44,037 nucleotides of DNA from an uncultured Lachnospiraceae bacterium (GTDB taxonomy: Bacteria > Bacillota > Clostridia > Lachnospirales > Lachnospiraceae): NCBI GenBank assembly GCA_947564735.1, contig CANOEC010000033.1, positions 1-44,037 on the forward strand. Reading direction: 5' to 3'. A program made the position numbers and the translations under genes. This document shows positions 26,166-36,091 of the stretch, piece by piece; the stretch's first letter is position 1, and each line of letters begins with the position of its first letter. The notes beneath the pieces were generated by a model. It saw nothing but the letters and a program-made list of their open reading frames with translations. It did not search any database and was not told where the DNA came from.

Positions 26166-28862
26166 ATGGACGGTTTCTATCATGCAGTATTAGACCGTGG
26201 AGAACTGCAGAAGTTACAGAACGAATTTTGCATGACCGCAGGGGTATATGCCTTCTGCGTAGATGCTGAAGGCATAGAAGTGACAGAAATGTCAGGTGAA
26301 AAGCAGGATACGGCGCTATTAAAGCAGTATGTGCCGCAGGAGAAAATGTTTTCACTGTTTAGGAGAGTGTCCGAAAGCGTGCTGGAAGATCAGGCGGTGG
26401 AGGAGACGGAATTTGATGCGATAAAGTACGCGGCAGTCTGTACAAGGGAGGATGGTCAGGCGGTTTTAACGTGGATTGTGTGCGGCGTATTGGCGGACGT
26501 GAAGTCACCGGAGGGCAGAGAATTAGCCGGGCGCTTCCGCTATCAGACAACGGAGCGGAAGTTCAACAAGGCGCTTGATTTGCTGCGGGAAATCAGCAGG
26601 CACATGATATATGATAAACTCACGGCGCAGGAGGCGAAGGCGGAGAGTTTAAGGAGCAGGCAGTCCAGAGATAAGATGGAGGAAATGCTTAAGCGCGCCG
26701 CTGTCACAACGCAGATTGTACAGATGCTGGACAGCGATGCGCCGATAGAAAGCGTCACGACGTCTCTTCTCGCGGCGGCAGGCGAATTTTTAAAAATTGA
26801 CTGTGTTTATCTATGTTCGGTAAACGAAGCAGACGAGAAAAAAATGGATGTGGTTTCGGAATGGTGTAATGACGGCGTACTTTCCGGCTATGACCAGACC
26901 AAGAACCAGCCGCGTCCGTCTTATCTGTACAGGGACAAACCGCTTGTATTATCGGATGCTTCCTGCAGTGAGGAATATGCGGAAGAATTGGAGCGGGACG
27001 GTGTCAAAGCGCTGGCGGCTTTTCCGGTTGCCTTAAAGGAACAGATTGCTATGTATGCCTGCTTTGTAATGGCGAGCGCCTCGCGGAATTGGGATGTGGA
27101 GGAAATCAAGTTTCTGAATGATTCTGTCAAGGTATTACAGAGCATCCTGACGAAAAGAAGCCAGAAGAATTCTCTAGCGGAATTTCATGCGGCGCTGGAA
27201 GAGGTGTTCAATAATATCGGCAGCTCCATCTATGTGAAAGATAATGCGACAGGCAGGATTTTATTTGCCAACAGGTATCTTAGGAATGCTTTTCGGGATG
27301 AAATAGAGAAGGACCAGCTGGGGACTGTCTTCGAAAGTAAAATACCACAGGATAAACAGGAGGGCAGTGCGGAAGTTTTTGTGGAAGGAAAAGACAGCTG
27401 GTACGACATTTTTTACAAGAACATTAAGTGGGTAGATGGCAGGGACGTGTTTATGTGTTCCATCTACGACGTGACCGAGAAGAAAATGTATGAGAAAAAG
27501 ATAGAGAGGCAGGCATACACGGATTTTCTGACCGGGCTTTTTAACAGAACCTGCTGTGAGCGTGATTTGGCAAAATATATTGATGCCGCCAAAGCTGACG
27601 GTGGGCAGGGCGCGCTGCTTTATTTGGATTTGGATGATTTTAAACACATCAATGACAGTCTCGGACATCAGTATGGAGATGTTCTTCTGAAATCCATTGC
27701 GAACGGCATCAGGCAGGTGGAGGGCATCCGAAATTCCTGTTACCGTATGGGCGGGGATGAGTTCGTTGTCATTATTCCTCCGGAACAGTATGAACGGATG
27801 GAGCAGATTAGGAACAGTGTTGAGGCGGTATTCAACAGACCGTGGTTTTTGAAAAACGCAGATTATTATTGCACTATGAGTATGGGGATTGTCCACTATC
27901 CGGCGGACGGCGAGGAAGTGCAGGATTTAATCAGAAAAGCGGACATCGCGATGTATGAGGCGAAGAGAACCGGCAAAAATTGTTCGGCGGTATACAGCGT
28001 CAGCATTAAGAGCATTTCCGACAAGCGTCTTGATATGGAGAAAAATATGCGGGACGCGGCAATCGACGGATACAAAGAGTTTGAGGTATATTATCAGCCC
28101 ATTATTGATATTCAGGAAAATAATAAATGTACCGGAGCGGAGGCGCTGATTCGCTGGAACAGTGTTGAGATGGGATTTATGTCACCGGTAGATTTTATTC
28201 CGCTTGCGGAATATCTGGGTCTTATCAATCCGATTGGCTCCCATGTGCTGCAGCAGGCATGTGAGGCGTGCAGGAGCTGGAATGATAACGGGTATCCGGG
28301 ATACAAAGTCAATGTGAATTTGTCGGTGGTGCAGCTTTTACAGCAGGATATTGTCAAGACCATTTCAGAGATTGTTAAGACAAGCGGAATCAATCCGCGT
28401 AATCTGACTTTGGAAGTGACGGAAGGTCTTGCGATTAACGATTTGGAGAGAATGCGGCACATATTGGGAGAAATCAAAGCGCTGGGAGTACGGATTGCGT
28501 TGGATGATTTTGGAACCGGCTACTCTTCCCTGAGTCATATCAGAGAGCTGCCATTTGACGTCATTAAGGTAGACCAGAGTTTTGTCAGAGATTTGGCGGA
28601 GGATGCTTATTCAAAGTCCTTTATCAAAATGGTTTCGGATTTGGCGGATGCAATCGGCGTCTCCATCTGTGTGGAGGGAATTGAGACGCAGGAACAGTAC
28701 AAGGTGCTGGAGGGCATGAAGGTCAGAATGATACAGGGATATTATTTTGATAAACCGATGCCGCGGACGGAATTTGAGAAGAAATATGTAAAAAAGAAAA
28801 AGAGAACAGGAAATACGCATAAGCAGGGAAAAAAGGTTGAAAGAGAAAACGTTCAATCGTGA
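26166..28862 (+). CDS. PocR-like/GAF/PAS sensor with GGDEF and EAL domains (cyclic-di-GMP turnover)
   Basis: This 898-residue soluble protein starts with a segment resembling the PocR sensory domain (LQKLQNEFCMTAGVYAFCVD). A GAF-like region follows at about 185-330, a PAS-like region at about 337-440, GGDEF at about 445-605 and EAL at about 625-880. The cyclase signature is intact (DFLTGLFNR, LYLDLDDFKHINDSLGH, MGGDEF at 529-533). The inhibitory RxxD site upstream of it is not present (RNSC instead). The phosphodiesterase signature is also intact: EAL at 659-661, NVNLSVVQL, LEVTEG, DDFGTGYSSL, KVDQSFV, CVEGIET and QGYYFDKPM. Both making and breaking of cyclic-di-GMP are therefore possible. 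It has no membrane segments. It sits 14 bp after guaB and 57 bp before a purine gene. Confidence 0.92.
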   Translation: MDGFYHAVLDRGELQKLQNEFCMTAGVYAFCVDAEGIEVTEMSGEKQDTALLKQYVPQEKMFSLFRRVSESVLEDQAVEETEFDAIKYAAVCTREDGQAVLTWIVCGVLADVKSPEGRELAGRFRYQTTERKFNKALDLLREISRHMIYDKLTAQEAKAESLRSRQSRDKMEEMLKRAAVTTQIVQMLDSDAPIESVTTSLLAAAGEFLKIDCVYLCSVNEADEKKMDVVSEWCNDGVLSGYDQTKNQPRPSYLYRDKPLVLSDASCSEEYAEELERDGVKALAAFPVALKEQIAMYACFVMASASRNWDVEEIKFLNDSVKVLQSILTKRSQKNSLAEFHAALEEVFNNIGSSIYVKDNATGRILFANRYLRNAFRDEIEKDQLGTVFESKIPQDKQEGSAEVFVEGKDSWYDIFYKNIKWVDGRDVFMCSIYDVTEKKMYEKKIERQAYTDFLTGLFNRTCCERDLAKYIDAAKADGGQGALLYLDLDDFKHINDSLGHQYGDVLLKSIANGIRQVEGIRNSCYRMGGDEFVVIIPPEQYERMEQIRNSVEAVFNRPWFLKNADYYCTMSMGIVHYPADGEEVQDLIRKADIAMYEAKRTGKNCSAVYSVSIKSISDKRLDMEKNMRDAAIDGYKEFEVYYQPIIDIQENNKCTGAEALIRWNSVEMGFMSPVDFIPLAEYLGLINPIGSHVLQQACEACRSWNDNGYPGYKVNVNLSVVQLLQQDIVKTISEIVKTSGINPRNLTLEVTEGLAINDLERMRHILGEIKALGVRIALDDFGTGYSSLSHIRELPFDVIKVDQSFVRDLAEDAYSKSFIKMVSDLADAIGVSICVEGIETQEQYKVLEGMKVRMIQGYYFDKPMPRTEFEKKYVKKKKRTGNTHKQGKKVERENVQS

Positions 28863-28919
28863 GATTTGTGTCTGCGTGCCCATGACACAAACTTGGTCAG
28901 TGCAGAAATGGAGGGAAAC

Positions 28920-29633
28920 ATGGAAAAAAGAAATCTGGCGCAGGAGCTTGCGGGTAACGCTTACCCCGGCAGAGGCATTGTAATCGGGAAATCAGAAGAT
29001 GGGAAATATGCAGTCACCGCGTATTTCATCATGGGAAGAAGCGTAAACAGCAGAAACCGCATATTTGTGGAAGAAGGAGAAGGGATACGCACACAGGCAT
29101 ATGACCCTTCCAAGCTGGAAGACCCCAGCCTGATTATTTACGCGCCGGTCAGAGTGCTTGGCAATAAGACCATCGTCACAAACGGCGACCAGACGGATAC
29201 GATTTATGAATGGATGGATAAACAGCAGACTTTCGAGCAGGCGCTTCGATTAAGAGAATTTGAGCCGGATGCGCCGAATTATACACCGCGTATTTCGGGT
29301 ATTATGCATTTAGAGAACGGCAGATACAATTATGCCATGTCGATTCTAAAGAGTAACAATGGCGATGCGTCCGCCTGCAACAGATATACGTTTGCCTATG
29401 AGAATCCGGCGGCAGGCGAGGGACGTTTTATCCATACTTATATGGGCGACGGCAATCCGCTGCCGAGCTTCGAGGGAGAACCGACGTTAGTCGGCATTGC
29501 AGGAGATATCGACAGTTTTGCGAAGAGCATCTGGGACAATCTGAACGAAGAGAATAAAGTATCGTTGTTTGTGCGTTTTATTGAAATTGAGAGCGGAAAG
29601 TATGAGACGAGGATTATAAATAAACATGGCTGA
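28920..29633 (+). CDS. IMP cyclohydrolase, PurO-type stand-alone enzyme
   Basis: The protein resembles the IMP_cyclohyd family (archaeal PurO type), which closes FAICAR to IMP in the last step of de novo purine synthesis. ATG 28920 behind GGAGGG at 28910-28915 gives 237 residues, and NAYPGRGIVIGKSEDG matches the family N terminus. YFIMGRSVNSRNRIF, SLIIYAPVRVLGN, GDQTDTIYEWM and FIHTYMGDGNPLPSFEGEP are further family segments. The adjacent downstream gene encodes the preceding step, so two separate proteins replace bifunctional PurH. It ends 17 bp before that gene. Confidence 0.9.
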   Translation: MEKRNLAQELAGNAYPGRGIVIGKSEDGKYAVTAYFIMGRSVNSRNRIFVEEGEGIRTQAYDPSKLEDPSLIIYAPVRVLGNKTIVTNGDQTDTIYEWMDKQQTFEQALRLREFEPDAPNYTPRISGIMHLENGRYNYAMSILKSNNGDASACNRYTFAYENPAAGEGRFIHTYMGDGNPLPSFEGEPTLVGIAGDIDSFAKSIWDNLNEENKVSLFVRFIEIESGKYETRIINKHG

Positions 29634-29650
29634 ATGAAAGGAATCACAAC

Positions 29651-30832
29651 ATGAATGAATTAGAATTGAAATACGGATGTAATCCGAATCAGAAACCATC
29701 CCGCATCTATATGGCGGATGGGAGTGAACTGCCGATTAAGGTGTTGAACGGCAAGCCGGGTTATATTAATTTTCTGGATGCCTTTAACGGGTGGCAGCTG
29801 GTGAAGGAGTTAAAGAAAGCGACGGGGCTTGCAGCGGCGACGTCTTTTAAGCATGTGTCGCCGGCAGGGGCGGCGGTTGGACTGCCGCTTACGGATGTGG
29901 AGAAAAAGATTTACTGGGTGGATGATTTGGATATGGAGTTTACGCCGCTTGCAAACGCCTATGCGAGAGCGAGGGGAGCGGACAGGATGAGTTCTTTCGG
30001 GGACTTCATTTCGCTTTCCGATGTCTGTGACGTGGCGACCGCCAAGATTATCAAGAGAGAAGTGTCCGACGGTGTGATTGCGCCGGGCTACGAACCGGAA
30101 GCGCTAGAGATTCTGAAGGCAAAGAAAAAGGGCGGCTACAATGTGATTGAGATTGACGAGAATTATGTGCCCGATCCTCTTGAGGTAAAACAGGTATACG
30201 GTATCAGTTTTGAGCAGGGCAGAAATGAGTTAAAGATTGATGATGCTTTCTTTGATCACATTGTGACGGAGGCTAAAGAACTGCCGGAACAGGCGAAGAT
30301 CGATTTGGCGATTGCCATGATTACTTTGAAATATACCCAGTCTAATTCCGTGTGCTATGTCAAAGGCGGACAGGCAATCGGCATCGGTGCAGGGCAGCAG
30401 TCCCGCATTCACTGTACCAGACTGGCAGGCTCCAAAGCGGACAACTGGTTTTTGCGTCAGTCTCCGAAGGTGCTGGGGTTACAGTTTGTGGACGGTATCG
30501 GACGCGCGGACAGAGACAATTCTATCGACTTATATATTGGCGAGGACTACATGGACGTGCTGGCGGAAGGCGCATGGCAGAAGATTTTCAAGGTAAAGCC
30601 GGAAGTGTTTACGATAGAAGAGAAGCGTGCGTGGCTTGACCAGATGAGCGATGTCGCCCTCGGTTCCGACGCTTTCTTCCCGTTCGGAGACAACATTGAG
30701 CGCGCGCATAAGAGTGGCGTTAAGTATGTAGCGCAGCCGGGCGGTTCCGTGCGTGATGACAACGTGATTGAAACCTGCAACAAATACGGTATGACCATGT
30801 GCTTTACGGGGATACGGTTATTCCACCATTAG
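29651..30832 (+). CDS. AICAR formyltransferase (PurH transformylase domain alone)
   Basis: This 393-residue protein carries only the AICAR transformylase half of PurH. LKYGCNPNQKPSRIY is the typical N terminus, AATSFKHVSPAGAAVG contains the K-H substrate-binding pair, and TLKYTQSNSVCYVKGGQAIG and AGQQSRIHCTRLAG are conserved core segments. VAQPGGSVRDDNVIE followed by CFTGIRLFHH is the usual C terminus. It transfers a formyl group from 10-formyl-tetrahydrofolate to AICAR. The MGS-like cyclohydrolase domain of PurH is absent and is replaced by the PurO-type gene just upstream. Its stop codon is followed at once by GGGAGGAGG and a tiny open frame. Confidence 0.93.
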   Translation: MNELELKYGCNPNQKPSRIYMADGSELPIKVLNGKPGYINFLDAFNGWQLVKELKKATGLAAATSFKHVSPAGAAVGLPLTDVEKKIYWVDDLDMEFTPLANAYARARGADRMSSFGDFISLSDVCDVATAKIIKREVSDGVIAPGYEPEALEILKAKKKGGYNVIEIDENYVPDPLEVKQVYGISFEQGRNELKIDDAFFDHIVTEAKELPEQAKIDLAIAMITLKYTQSNSVCYVKGGQAIGIGAGQQSRIHCTRLAGSKADNWFLRQSPKVLGLQFVDGIGRADRDNSIDLYIGEDYMDVLAEGAWQKIFKVKPEVFTIEEKRAWLDQMSDVALGSDAFFPFGDNIERAHKSGVKYVAQPGGSVRDDNVIETCNKYGMTMCFTGIRLFHH

Positions 30833-30849
30833 GGAGGAGGCGCCATTAG

Positions 30850-30885
30850 ATGCCGCCATTAGAACACCGTGAGAGTTGGTTTTGA
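30850..30885 (+). CDS. Possible 11-codon mini-ORF with a strong ribosome binding site
   Basis: ATG at 30850 opens a frame reading MPPLEHRESWF and then TGA. The site AGGAGG at 30834-30839 is strong and lies 10 nt upstream, and it has no other gene to serve. CCATTAG occurs three times at 30826-30832, 30843-30849 and 30856-30862. It could be a leader peptide in the 183-bp gap before the butyrate genes, or chance. Confidence 0.25.
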   Translation: MPPLEHRESWF

Positions 30886-31027
30886 TTTGATTTTTCACGT
30901 TGATAGTGTTATTATTTTAACGATGGGATTATTGCAATGGAATCCCGTATACATTTGGTACAACACTGCATGGCAAAGAGAGTTGTATCAGATATTACGA
31001 TGACAAAATAAAGGAGTGGAAGGTAAA

Positions 31028-31948
31028 ATGAGTAAGAGTTTTGATGATCTGTTATCCAAAGTATCCGAGTGCAGCATCAAGAAAGTTGCGGTTGCAGTTG
31101 CACAGGACAGTGCCGTGTTAGAAGCGGTAGTTGCAGCGAAAGAGCGTAATATTGCAGAGGCAATCTTAGTCGGTGATGAAGATAAGATTAAAGAGGTGGC
31201 AGCTGCGGACAATGTTGATATCAGCGGTTTTGAGATTATTGATGAGAAAGACGATTACACGGCGGCGCTGAAGGCGGTAGAACTGGTACATCAGGGCAAA
31301 GCGGACATGTACATGAAGGGGCTGATTGATACGAAATCGTTCTTAAAGAGTGTGCTGGATAAAGAGGTTGGACTCAGAACAGGTAAGGCTCTGTCCCATG
31401 TGTGCGTATTCGAGGTTGAGGGGATTGACCATCTTCTGTTCCTGACGGACGTTGCATTTATGACATACCCCACACTGGAAGATAAAGTACATATTATTGA
31501 GAATACCGTAGACGTCTGTCATGCATGTGGCATTCCGAATCCGAAGGTGGCTCCTCTTGCGGCGGTAGAGGTGGTGAATCCGAAGATGGCGGTGACTGTT
31601 GAGGCGGACGAACTGACCAAGATGTGTGCGGAAGGCAAAATTACGGGTTGTGTCGTAGACGGACCGCTTTCCTTAGACCTTGCTATCGACCCGGAGGCAG
31701 CAAAGCATAAGGGTGCGGAAGGCAGAAAGATTGTCGGTGATGCAGACGTGCTTCTTTTCCCGGATATCCATGCAGGTAATCTGGTGTACAAATGTCTGGT
31801 ACATACAGCAAAGGTTAAGAACGGCAACATTCTGACCGGAACCAAGGCTCCCGTCATTCTGACGTCCCGTTCTGATGATTTTGAGACGAAGGTAAACTCA
31901 CTGGCGCTCGGTGCAGTTATGGCAGGCGCAATGGCTAAGATGAACTAA
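31028..31948 (+). CDS. ptb: Phosphate butyryltransferase
   Basis: Phosphate butyryltransferase converts butyryl-CoA and phosphate to butyryl phosphate, the first of two steps that yield butyrate and ATP. ATG 31028 gives 306 residues; GGAAGG at 31018-31023 and AAGGAG further upstream lie before it. MKGLIDTKSFLKSVLD, HVCVFEVEGIDHLLFLTDVA and GPLSLDLAIDPEAAKHKG fit the phosphate acetyl/butyryltransferase family, as does GNLVYKCLVHTAKVKNG. The butyrate kinase gene 74 bp downstream supports butyryl rather than acetyl specificity. The two end at a shared terminator. A promoter probably lies in the gap 30886-31015 but I could not place it. Confidence 0.93.
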   Translation: MSKSFDDLLSKVSECSIKKVAVAVAQDSAVLEAVVAAKERNIAEAILVGDEDKIKEVAAADNVDISGFEIIDEKDDYTAALKAVELVHQGKADMYMKGLIDTKSFLKSVLDKEVGLRTGKALSHVCVFEVEGIDHLLFLTDVAFMTYPTLEDKVHIIENTVDVCHACGIPNPKVAPLAAVEVVNPKMAVTVEADELTKMCAEGKITGCVVDGPLSLDLAIDPEAAKHKGAEGRKIVGDADVLLFPDIHAGNLVYKCLVHTAKVKNGNILTGTKAPVILTSRSDDFETKVNSLALGAVMAGAMAKMN

Positions 31949-32022
31949 TGTAATGTTTGCGGAAAGCGGATGAACCAAGAACGGCATGAAACAATAGAAT
32001 GAATTGGCAGGAGGAATATGAC

Positions 32023-33090
32023 ATGGCAGTGAAAAGCTTAATTATCAATCCGGGTTCTACATCCACGAAAATTGGCGTGTTTGAGGATGAAACTCTACTG
32101 TTTGAGGAGACTTTAAGACACTCTACAGAGGAGATTGCACAGTATGCGACGATTGTGGACCAGAAGGACTTCCGAAAGAATATCATTGTTGACTTATTAA
32201 AAGAAAAAGAGTTTGATATCAATTCTTTGAACATGGTCGTAGGAAGAGGCGGCATGTTAAAACCGATTCCGGGCGGTACTTATGCAGTGAGCGATGATTT
32301 ATTGGAAGATTTGAAAATAGGAAAGCAGGGACAACATGCCTCTAATTTAGGCGGTATTCTGGCAAGAGAAATCGGTGATTCTATCGGTGCGCCATCTTAT
32401 ATCGTAGACCCTGTCGTAGTGGACGAGTTAGAACCTATTTCACGTTATTCGGGGGTACCGGAGCTTCCAAGAACGAGTGTGTTCCATGCGTTGAACCAGA
32501 AGGCAGTGGCGAAGCGTTATGCAAAGGAACAGGGCAAAGACTATACAGCCTTGAATCTGGTCGTAGTGCATATGGGCGGCGGCGTATCTGTAGGCGCGCA
32601 CAGACAGGGCAAGGTTGTCGATGTGTTTAACGCGTTAGACGGCGACGGTGCATTTTCACCTGAGCGGGCGGGCGCGGTACCCAGCGGTGCACTGATTAAA
32701 ATGTGCTTCTCCGGACAGTACAGCGAGAAGGAAGTATATAAGAAAATCGTGGGCGGCGGCGGCTTCAATGCTTACTGTGGCACCAATGACATGCGCGATG
32801 TAGACAAGATGGTGGACAACGGCGATGCGAAGGCAAAAGAGGTGCGCGACGCGTTTATCAGACAGGTTGCCAAAGACATCGGCTCCATGGCATGTGTATT
32901 GGAAGGTAAAGTGGATCAGATTGTTGTGACCGGTGGTATCGCTTACGATAAAGCCGTAGTAGAAGGGCTTAAGGCACAGGCAGGCTGGATTGCTCCGATG
33001 ACCGTATATCCGGGCGAGGATGAACTTCTTGCACTCGTACAGGGCGGTTTGCGTGTTTTGAATGGCGAAGAGAAAGCGATGGAGTACTAA
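32023..33090 (+). CDS. buk: Butyrate kinase
   Basis: Butyrate kinase transfers phosphate from butyryl phosphate to ADP. ATG 32023 behind AGGAGG at 32009-32014 gives 355 residues; an in-frame ATG at 31999 lies before this site and is rejected. [18 protein letters not shown] is the N-terminal phosphate-binding segment of the ASKHA acetate/butyrate kinases. [20 protein letters not shown] is the second signature, and [18 protein letters not shown] and [20 protein letters not shown] close the domain. It follows ptb directly and precedes a strong terminator. Confidence 0.95.
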   Translation: MAVKSLIINPGSTSTKIGVFEDETLLFEETLRHSTEEIAQYATIVDQKDFRKNIIVDLLKEKEFDINSLNMVVGRGGMLKPIPGGTYAVSDDLLEDLKIGKQGQHASNLGGILAREIGDSIGAPSYIVDPVVVDELEPISRYSGVPELPRTSVFHALNQKAVAKRYAKEQGKDYTALNLVVVHMGGGVSVGAHRQGKVVDVFNALDGDGAFSPERAGAVPSGALIKMCFSGQYSEKEVYKKIVGGGGFNAYCGTNDMRDVDKMVDNGDAKAKEVRDAFIRQVAKDIGSMACVLEGKVDQIVVTGGIAYDKAVVEGLKAQAGWIAPMTVYPGEDELLALVQGGLRVLNGEEKAMEY

Positions 33091-33174
33091 TTAAGAAAAA
33101 TGGTATGCTGACAAGAAAAGCTGCTTTGCTGAGTCGCTTTTCATAGAAAACTTGGTCGTAAATAAAAATTAAGT

Positions 33175-33214
33175 AAAAGTCCGGCAGGGGAAGGTACTCT
33201 GTCGGACTTTTTTT
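33175..33214 (+). terminator. Intrinsic terminator after buk
   Basis: AAAGTCCGGCAG and CTGTCGGACTTT form a 12-bp stem with one G-T wobble around an 11-nt loop, followed by a continuous run of T. This is the strongest terminator in the window and ends the ptb-buk unit. Confidence 0.9.
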
Positions 33215-33256
33215 GATACACACTTCCGTGACAATTCAGCCTTCCATTTTTTCCGG

Positions 33257-33285
33257 TTGAATTTGCCTTGTAAATCTGATAGAAT
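33257..33285 (+). promoter_or_regulatory. Promoter of secA
   Basis: TTGAAT at 33257-33262 and TAGAAT at 33280-33285 are 17 bp apart, matching four and five of six consensus bases. It lies between the buk terminator and secA. Transcription from about 33292 leaves a leader of roughly 130 nt, which contains GTATCTGA twice and a small TCTGA-CTTA-TCAGA hairpin. Confidence 0.6.
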
Positions 33286-33425
33286 ATACATTGGTGTTTT
33301 ATATACGATGAGGGGGGCTTTTATAAAAGGCAAACAGCGTATCTGATGTGGCATGACGTGTATCTGACTTATCAGACAGTTTATCATCAGGCTGCATCTA
33401 CCCGATACACAGAAATGAGGAAATC

Positions 33426-35990
33426 ATGGGCGTAGTTCAGAAAGTGTTTGGAACACACAGTGAAAGAGAAATCAAACGTATTGAGGGATTGGTCAACAAG
33501 ATTGAATCTCTCCGTCCGGCGATGATGGAATTGACGGACGAACAACTGCGTGATAAGACAAAAGAATATAAGAAAAGACTGACAGAAGGGGAGACTTTAG
33601 ACGATTTGTTACCGGAGGCATATGCCACGGTAAGAGAGGCGGCAAGGAGAATCCTGAATACGGAGCATTACCGGGTACAGCTGATTGGCGGAATTATCCT
33701 TCATCAAGGGCGTATCGCGGAGATGAAAACCGGTGAAGGTAAGACACAGACCTGTCTTTTGCCGGCGTATTTAAATGCCTTGGAAGGAAAAGGCGTGCAT
33801 GTCGTTACCGTCAATGATTATCTGGCGAAACGTGATGCGGAGTGGATGGGACAGGTACACGAATTTCTCGGCTTGAAGGTCGGCGTTGTCTTAAATGATA
33901 TGAAACCCGAAGAGCGCAGGGAAGCATATAATTGTGATATTACCTATGTGACGAACAACGAGCTGGGTTTTGATTATCTGCGTGATAATATGGTTATCTA
34001 CAAGGAACAGCTTGTGCTCAGGGATTTACACTATGCCATCATCGACGAAGTGGATTCGGTATTGATTGACGAGGCGCGGACACCGCTTATTATTTCGGGT
34101 CAGAGCGGCAAATCTACGAAACTGTATGAAGCATGTGATATTCTGGCAAGACAGCTTAGCCGCGGCGAGGATATGGAAGAACTGTCGAAGATGGATGCCA
34201 TTATGGGCATAGAGCGTGAAGAGACGGGCGATTTTATTGTCAATGAGAAAGATAAGGTGGTGAACCTGACGGCGCAGGGCGTTGCCAAGGTAGAGCGGTT
34301 CTTCCAGATTGAGAATCTGGCTGACCCGGAGAATCTGGAGATTCAGCACAATATCATTCTTGCTCTGCGTGCGCATAACCTGATGTTCCGCGATCAGGAT
34401 TATGTGGTAAAAGACGATCAGGTGTTGATTGTCGATGAGTTTACCGGCCGTATTATGCCGGGGCGCCGGTATTCCGATGGTCTGCATCAGGCGATAGAGG
34501 CAAAAGAGCATGTGAAGGTAAAACGTGAGAGCAAGACGCTTGCTACGATTACGTTCCAGAACTTTTTTAATAAATTTGAGAAGAAAGCCGGCATGACAGG
34601 TACGGCGCTCACGGAGGAAAAGGAATTTCGTGATATATACGGCATGGATGTTGTGGAGATTCCCACCAATAAACCGATAGCGCGTATCGACCGTCAGGAT
34701 GCCGTATACAAGACGAGAAAAGAAAAACTGCGTGCGATTGTAGAGGCAGTCAGGGAAGCGCACACAAAGGGACAGCCGGTGCTTGTCGGTACGATTAATA
34801 TCGACGCTTCCGAAGAACTCAGCGGACTGCTCAAGAAGAACGGTATCGAGCACAAGGTTCTGAATGCAAAGTTCCATGAGATGGAGGCGGAGATTGTCGC
34901 GGATGCGGGCATTCATGGAGCGGTGACAATTGCCACCAACATGGCAGGACGTGGTACGGATATCAAGCTGGACGCGGAAGCAAGAGAAGCAGGCGGATTG
35001 ATGATTATCGGCACGGAGCGGCATGAATCGAGACGAATTGATAATCAGCTGCGTGGTCGAAGCGGACGTCAGGGAGATCCGGGTGAGTCGAAGTTCTATA
35101 TCTCATTGGAAGACGATTTGATGCGACTCTTCGGTTCGGATAGAATGATAACAATGTTCAATGCGCTCGGTATCCCGGAAGGACAGGAGATTGAGCACAA
35201 GGCGTTGACGAAGGCGATTGAGACGGCGCAGAAGAAGATAGAGAACAATAACTTCGGAATCAGAAAGAGTCTGTTAGAGTATGATCAGGTCATGAACGAG
35301 CAGAGGGAAATCATCTACGAAGAGAGAAGACGTGTCCTAAACGGCGAGAGCATGAGAGATGTGATTTACAAGATGATTACCGATATTACGGAAAATTGTC
35401 TGGATATCTGTATTGGTGACGACACGGATTTCGAGGATTGGAATTATAATGAACTAAATACCCTGCTTCTGCCGACGGTTCCCTTACAGCCTCTTAAGGC
35501 GTCACGCGTGTTAAAACCGAAGAAGAACAGCTTGAAACAGCAGCTGAAAGAAGAAGCGGTGAAGCTTTATGAGAGCAAAGAGGCGGAGTTCCCGGAACCG
35601 GAAGCAATCCGGGAGATAGAGCGTGTGATTCTGCTCAAAGTCATCGACCGGAAATGGATGGATCATATCGACGATATGGAGCAGCTGCGTCAAGGCGCAG
35701 GATTGCAGGCGTACGGTCAGAAAGATCCGCTTGTTGAGTATAAGATGAACGGATATGAGATGTTTGATGAAATGACGCAGAATATCAAAGAGGAAACGGT
35801 TCGTCTGCTTTTCCATGTCCGCATTGAGCAGAAGGTGGAGAGAGAACAGGTTGCCAAGGTGACAGGCACGAACAAAGACGATACGCTCCAGAAAGGTCCG
35901 GTAAAACGTATGGAGGCGAAGGTTTATCCGAATGACCCGTGTCCGTGCGGTTCCGGCAAGAAATATAAGCAGTGCTGCGGACGCAGATAA
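33426..35990 (+). CDS. secA: Preprotein translocase ATPase SecA
   Basis: SecA is the motor that drives secretory proteins through SecYEG. The 854 residues cover the whole protein. [17 protein letters not shown] is the N terminus, MKTGEGKTQ at 100-108 is Walker A of the first nucleotide-binding fold, [20 protein letters not shown] contains Walker B, and [20 protein letters not shown] and [12 protein letters not shown] lie in the DEAD-like motor. [17 protein letters not shown] is in the helical scaffold. The C terminus has the zinc-binding SEC-C motif ([15 protein letters not shown]). The ATG follows GAGG. It has its own promoter and is followed 101 bp later by prfB. Confidence 0.98.
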   Translation: MGVVQKVFGTHSEREIKRIEGLVNKIESLRPAMMELTDEQLRDKTKEYKKRLTEGETLDDLLPEAYATVREAARRILNTEHYRVQLIGGIILHQGRIAEMKTGEGKTQTCLLPAYLNALEGKGVHVVTVNDYLAKRDAEWMGQVHEFLGLKVGVVLNDMKPEERREAYNCDITYVTNNELGFDYLRDNMVIYKEQLVLRDLHYAIIDEVDSVLIDEARTPLIISGQSGKSTKLYEACDILARQLSRGEDMEELSKMDAIMGIEREETGDFIVNEKDKVVNLTAQGVAKVERFFQIENLADPENLEIQHNIILALRAHNLMFRDQDYVVKDDQVLIVDEFTGRIMPGRRYSDGLHQAIEAKEHVKVKRESKTLATITFQNFFNKFEKKAGMTGTALTEEKEFRDIYGMDVVEIPTNKPIARIDRQDAVYKTRKEKLRAIVEAVREAHTKGQPVLVGTINIDASEELSGLLKKNGIEHKVLNAKFHEMEAEIVADAGIHGAVTIATNMAGRGTDIKLDAEAREAGGLMIIGTERHESRRIDNQLRGRSGRQGDPGESKFYISLEDDLMRLFGSDRMITMFNALGIPEGQEIEHKALTKAIETAQKKIENNNFGIRKSLLEYDQVMNEQREIIYEERRRVLNGESMRDVIYKMITDITENCLDICIGDDTDFEDWNYNELNTLLLPTVPLQPLKASRVLKPKKNSLKQQLKEEAVKLYESKEAEFPEPEAIREIERVILLKVIDRKWMDHIDDMEQLRQGAGLQAYGQKDPLVEYKMNGYEMFDEMTQNIKEETVRLLFHVRIEQKVEREQVAKVTGTNKDDTLQKGPVKRMEAKVYPNDPCPCGSGKKYKQCCGRR

Positions 35991-36091
35991 AAGGACATGG
36001 AGTGATACGAAAGCAGCAAGGTGCATAGCTTAAGTATAGCGATGGCATGTCTGCATCAAAATATAAAATCAAAAAAAGGTGGTGACGTTAA

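Noticed and set aside
30900-30964. Promoter for ptb in the gap after the AICAR transformylase gene
   Set aside because: Several TTGATA and TTGCAA boxes exist but none has a good -10 box at 16-18 bp.
34026-35024. Long open frame of 332 codons on the - strand
   Set aside because: It lies entirely antisense to secA, whose motifs are all intact; such shadows are common opposite well-conserved genes.
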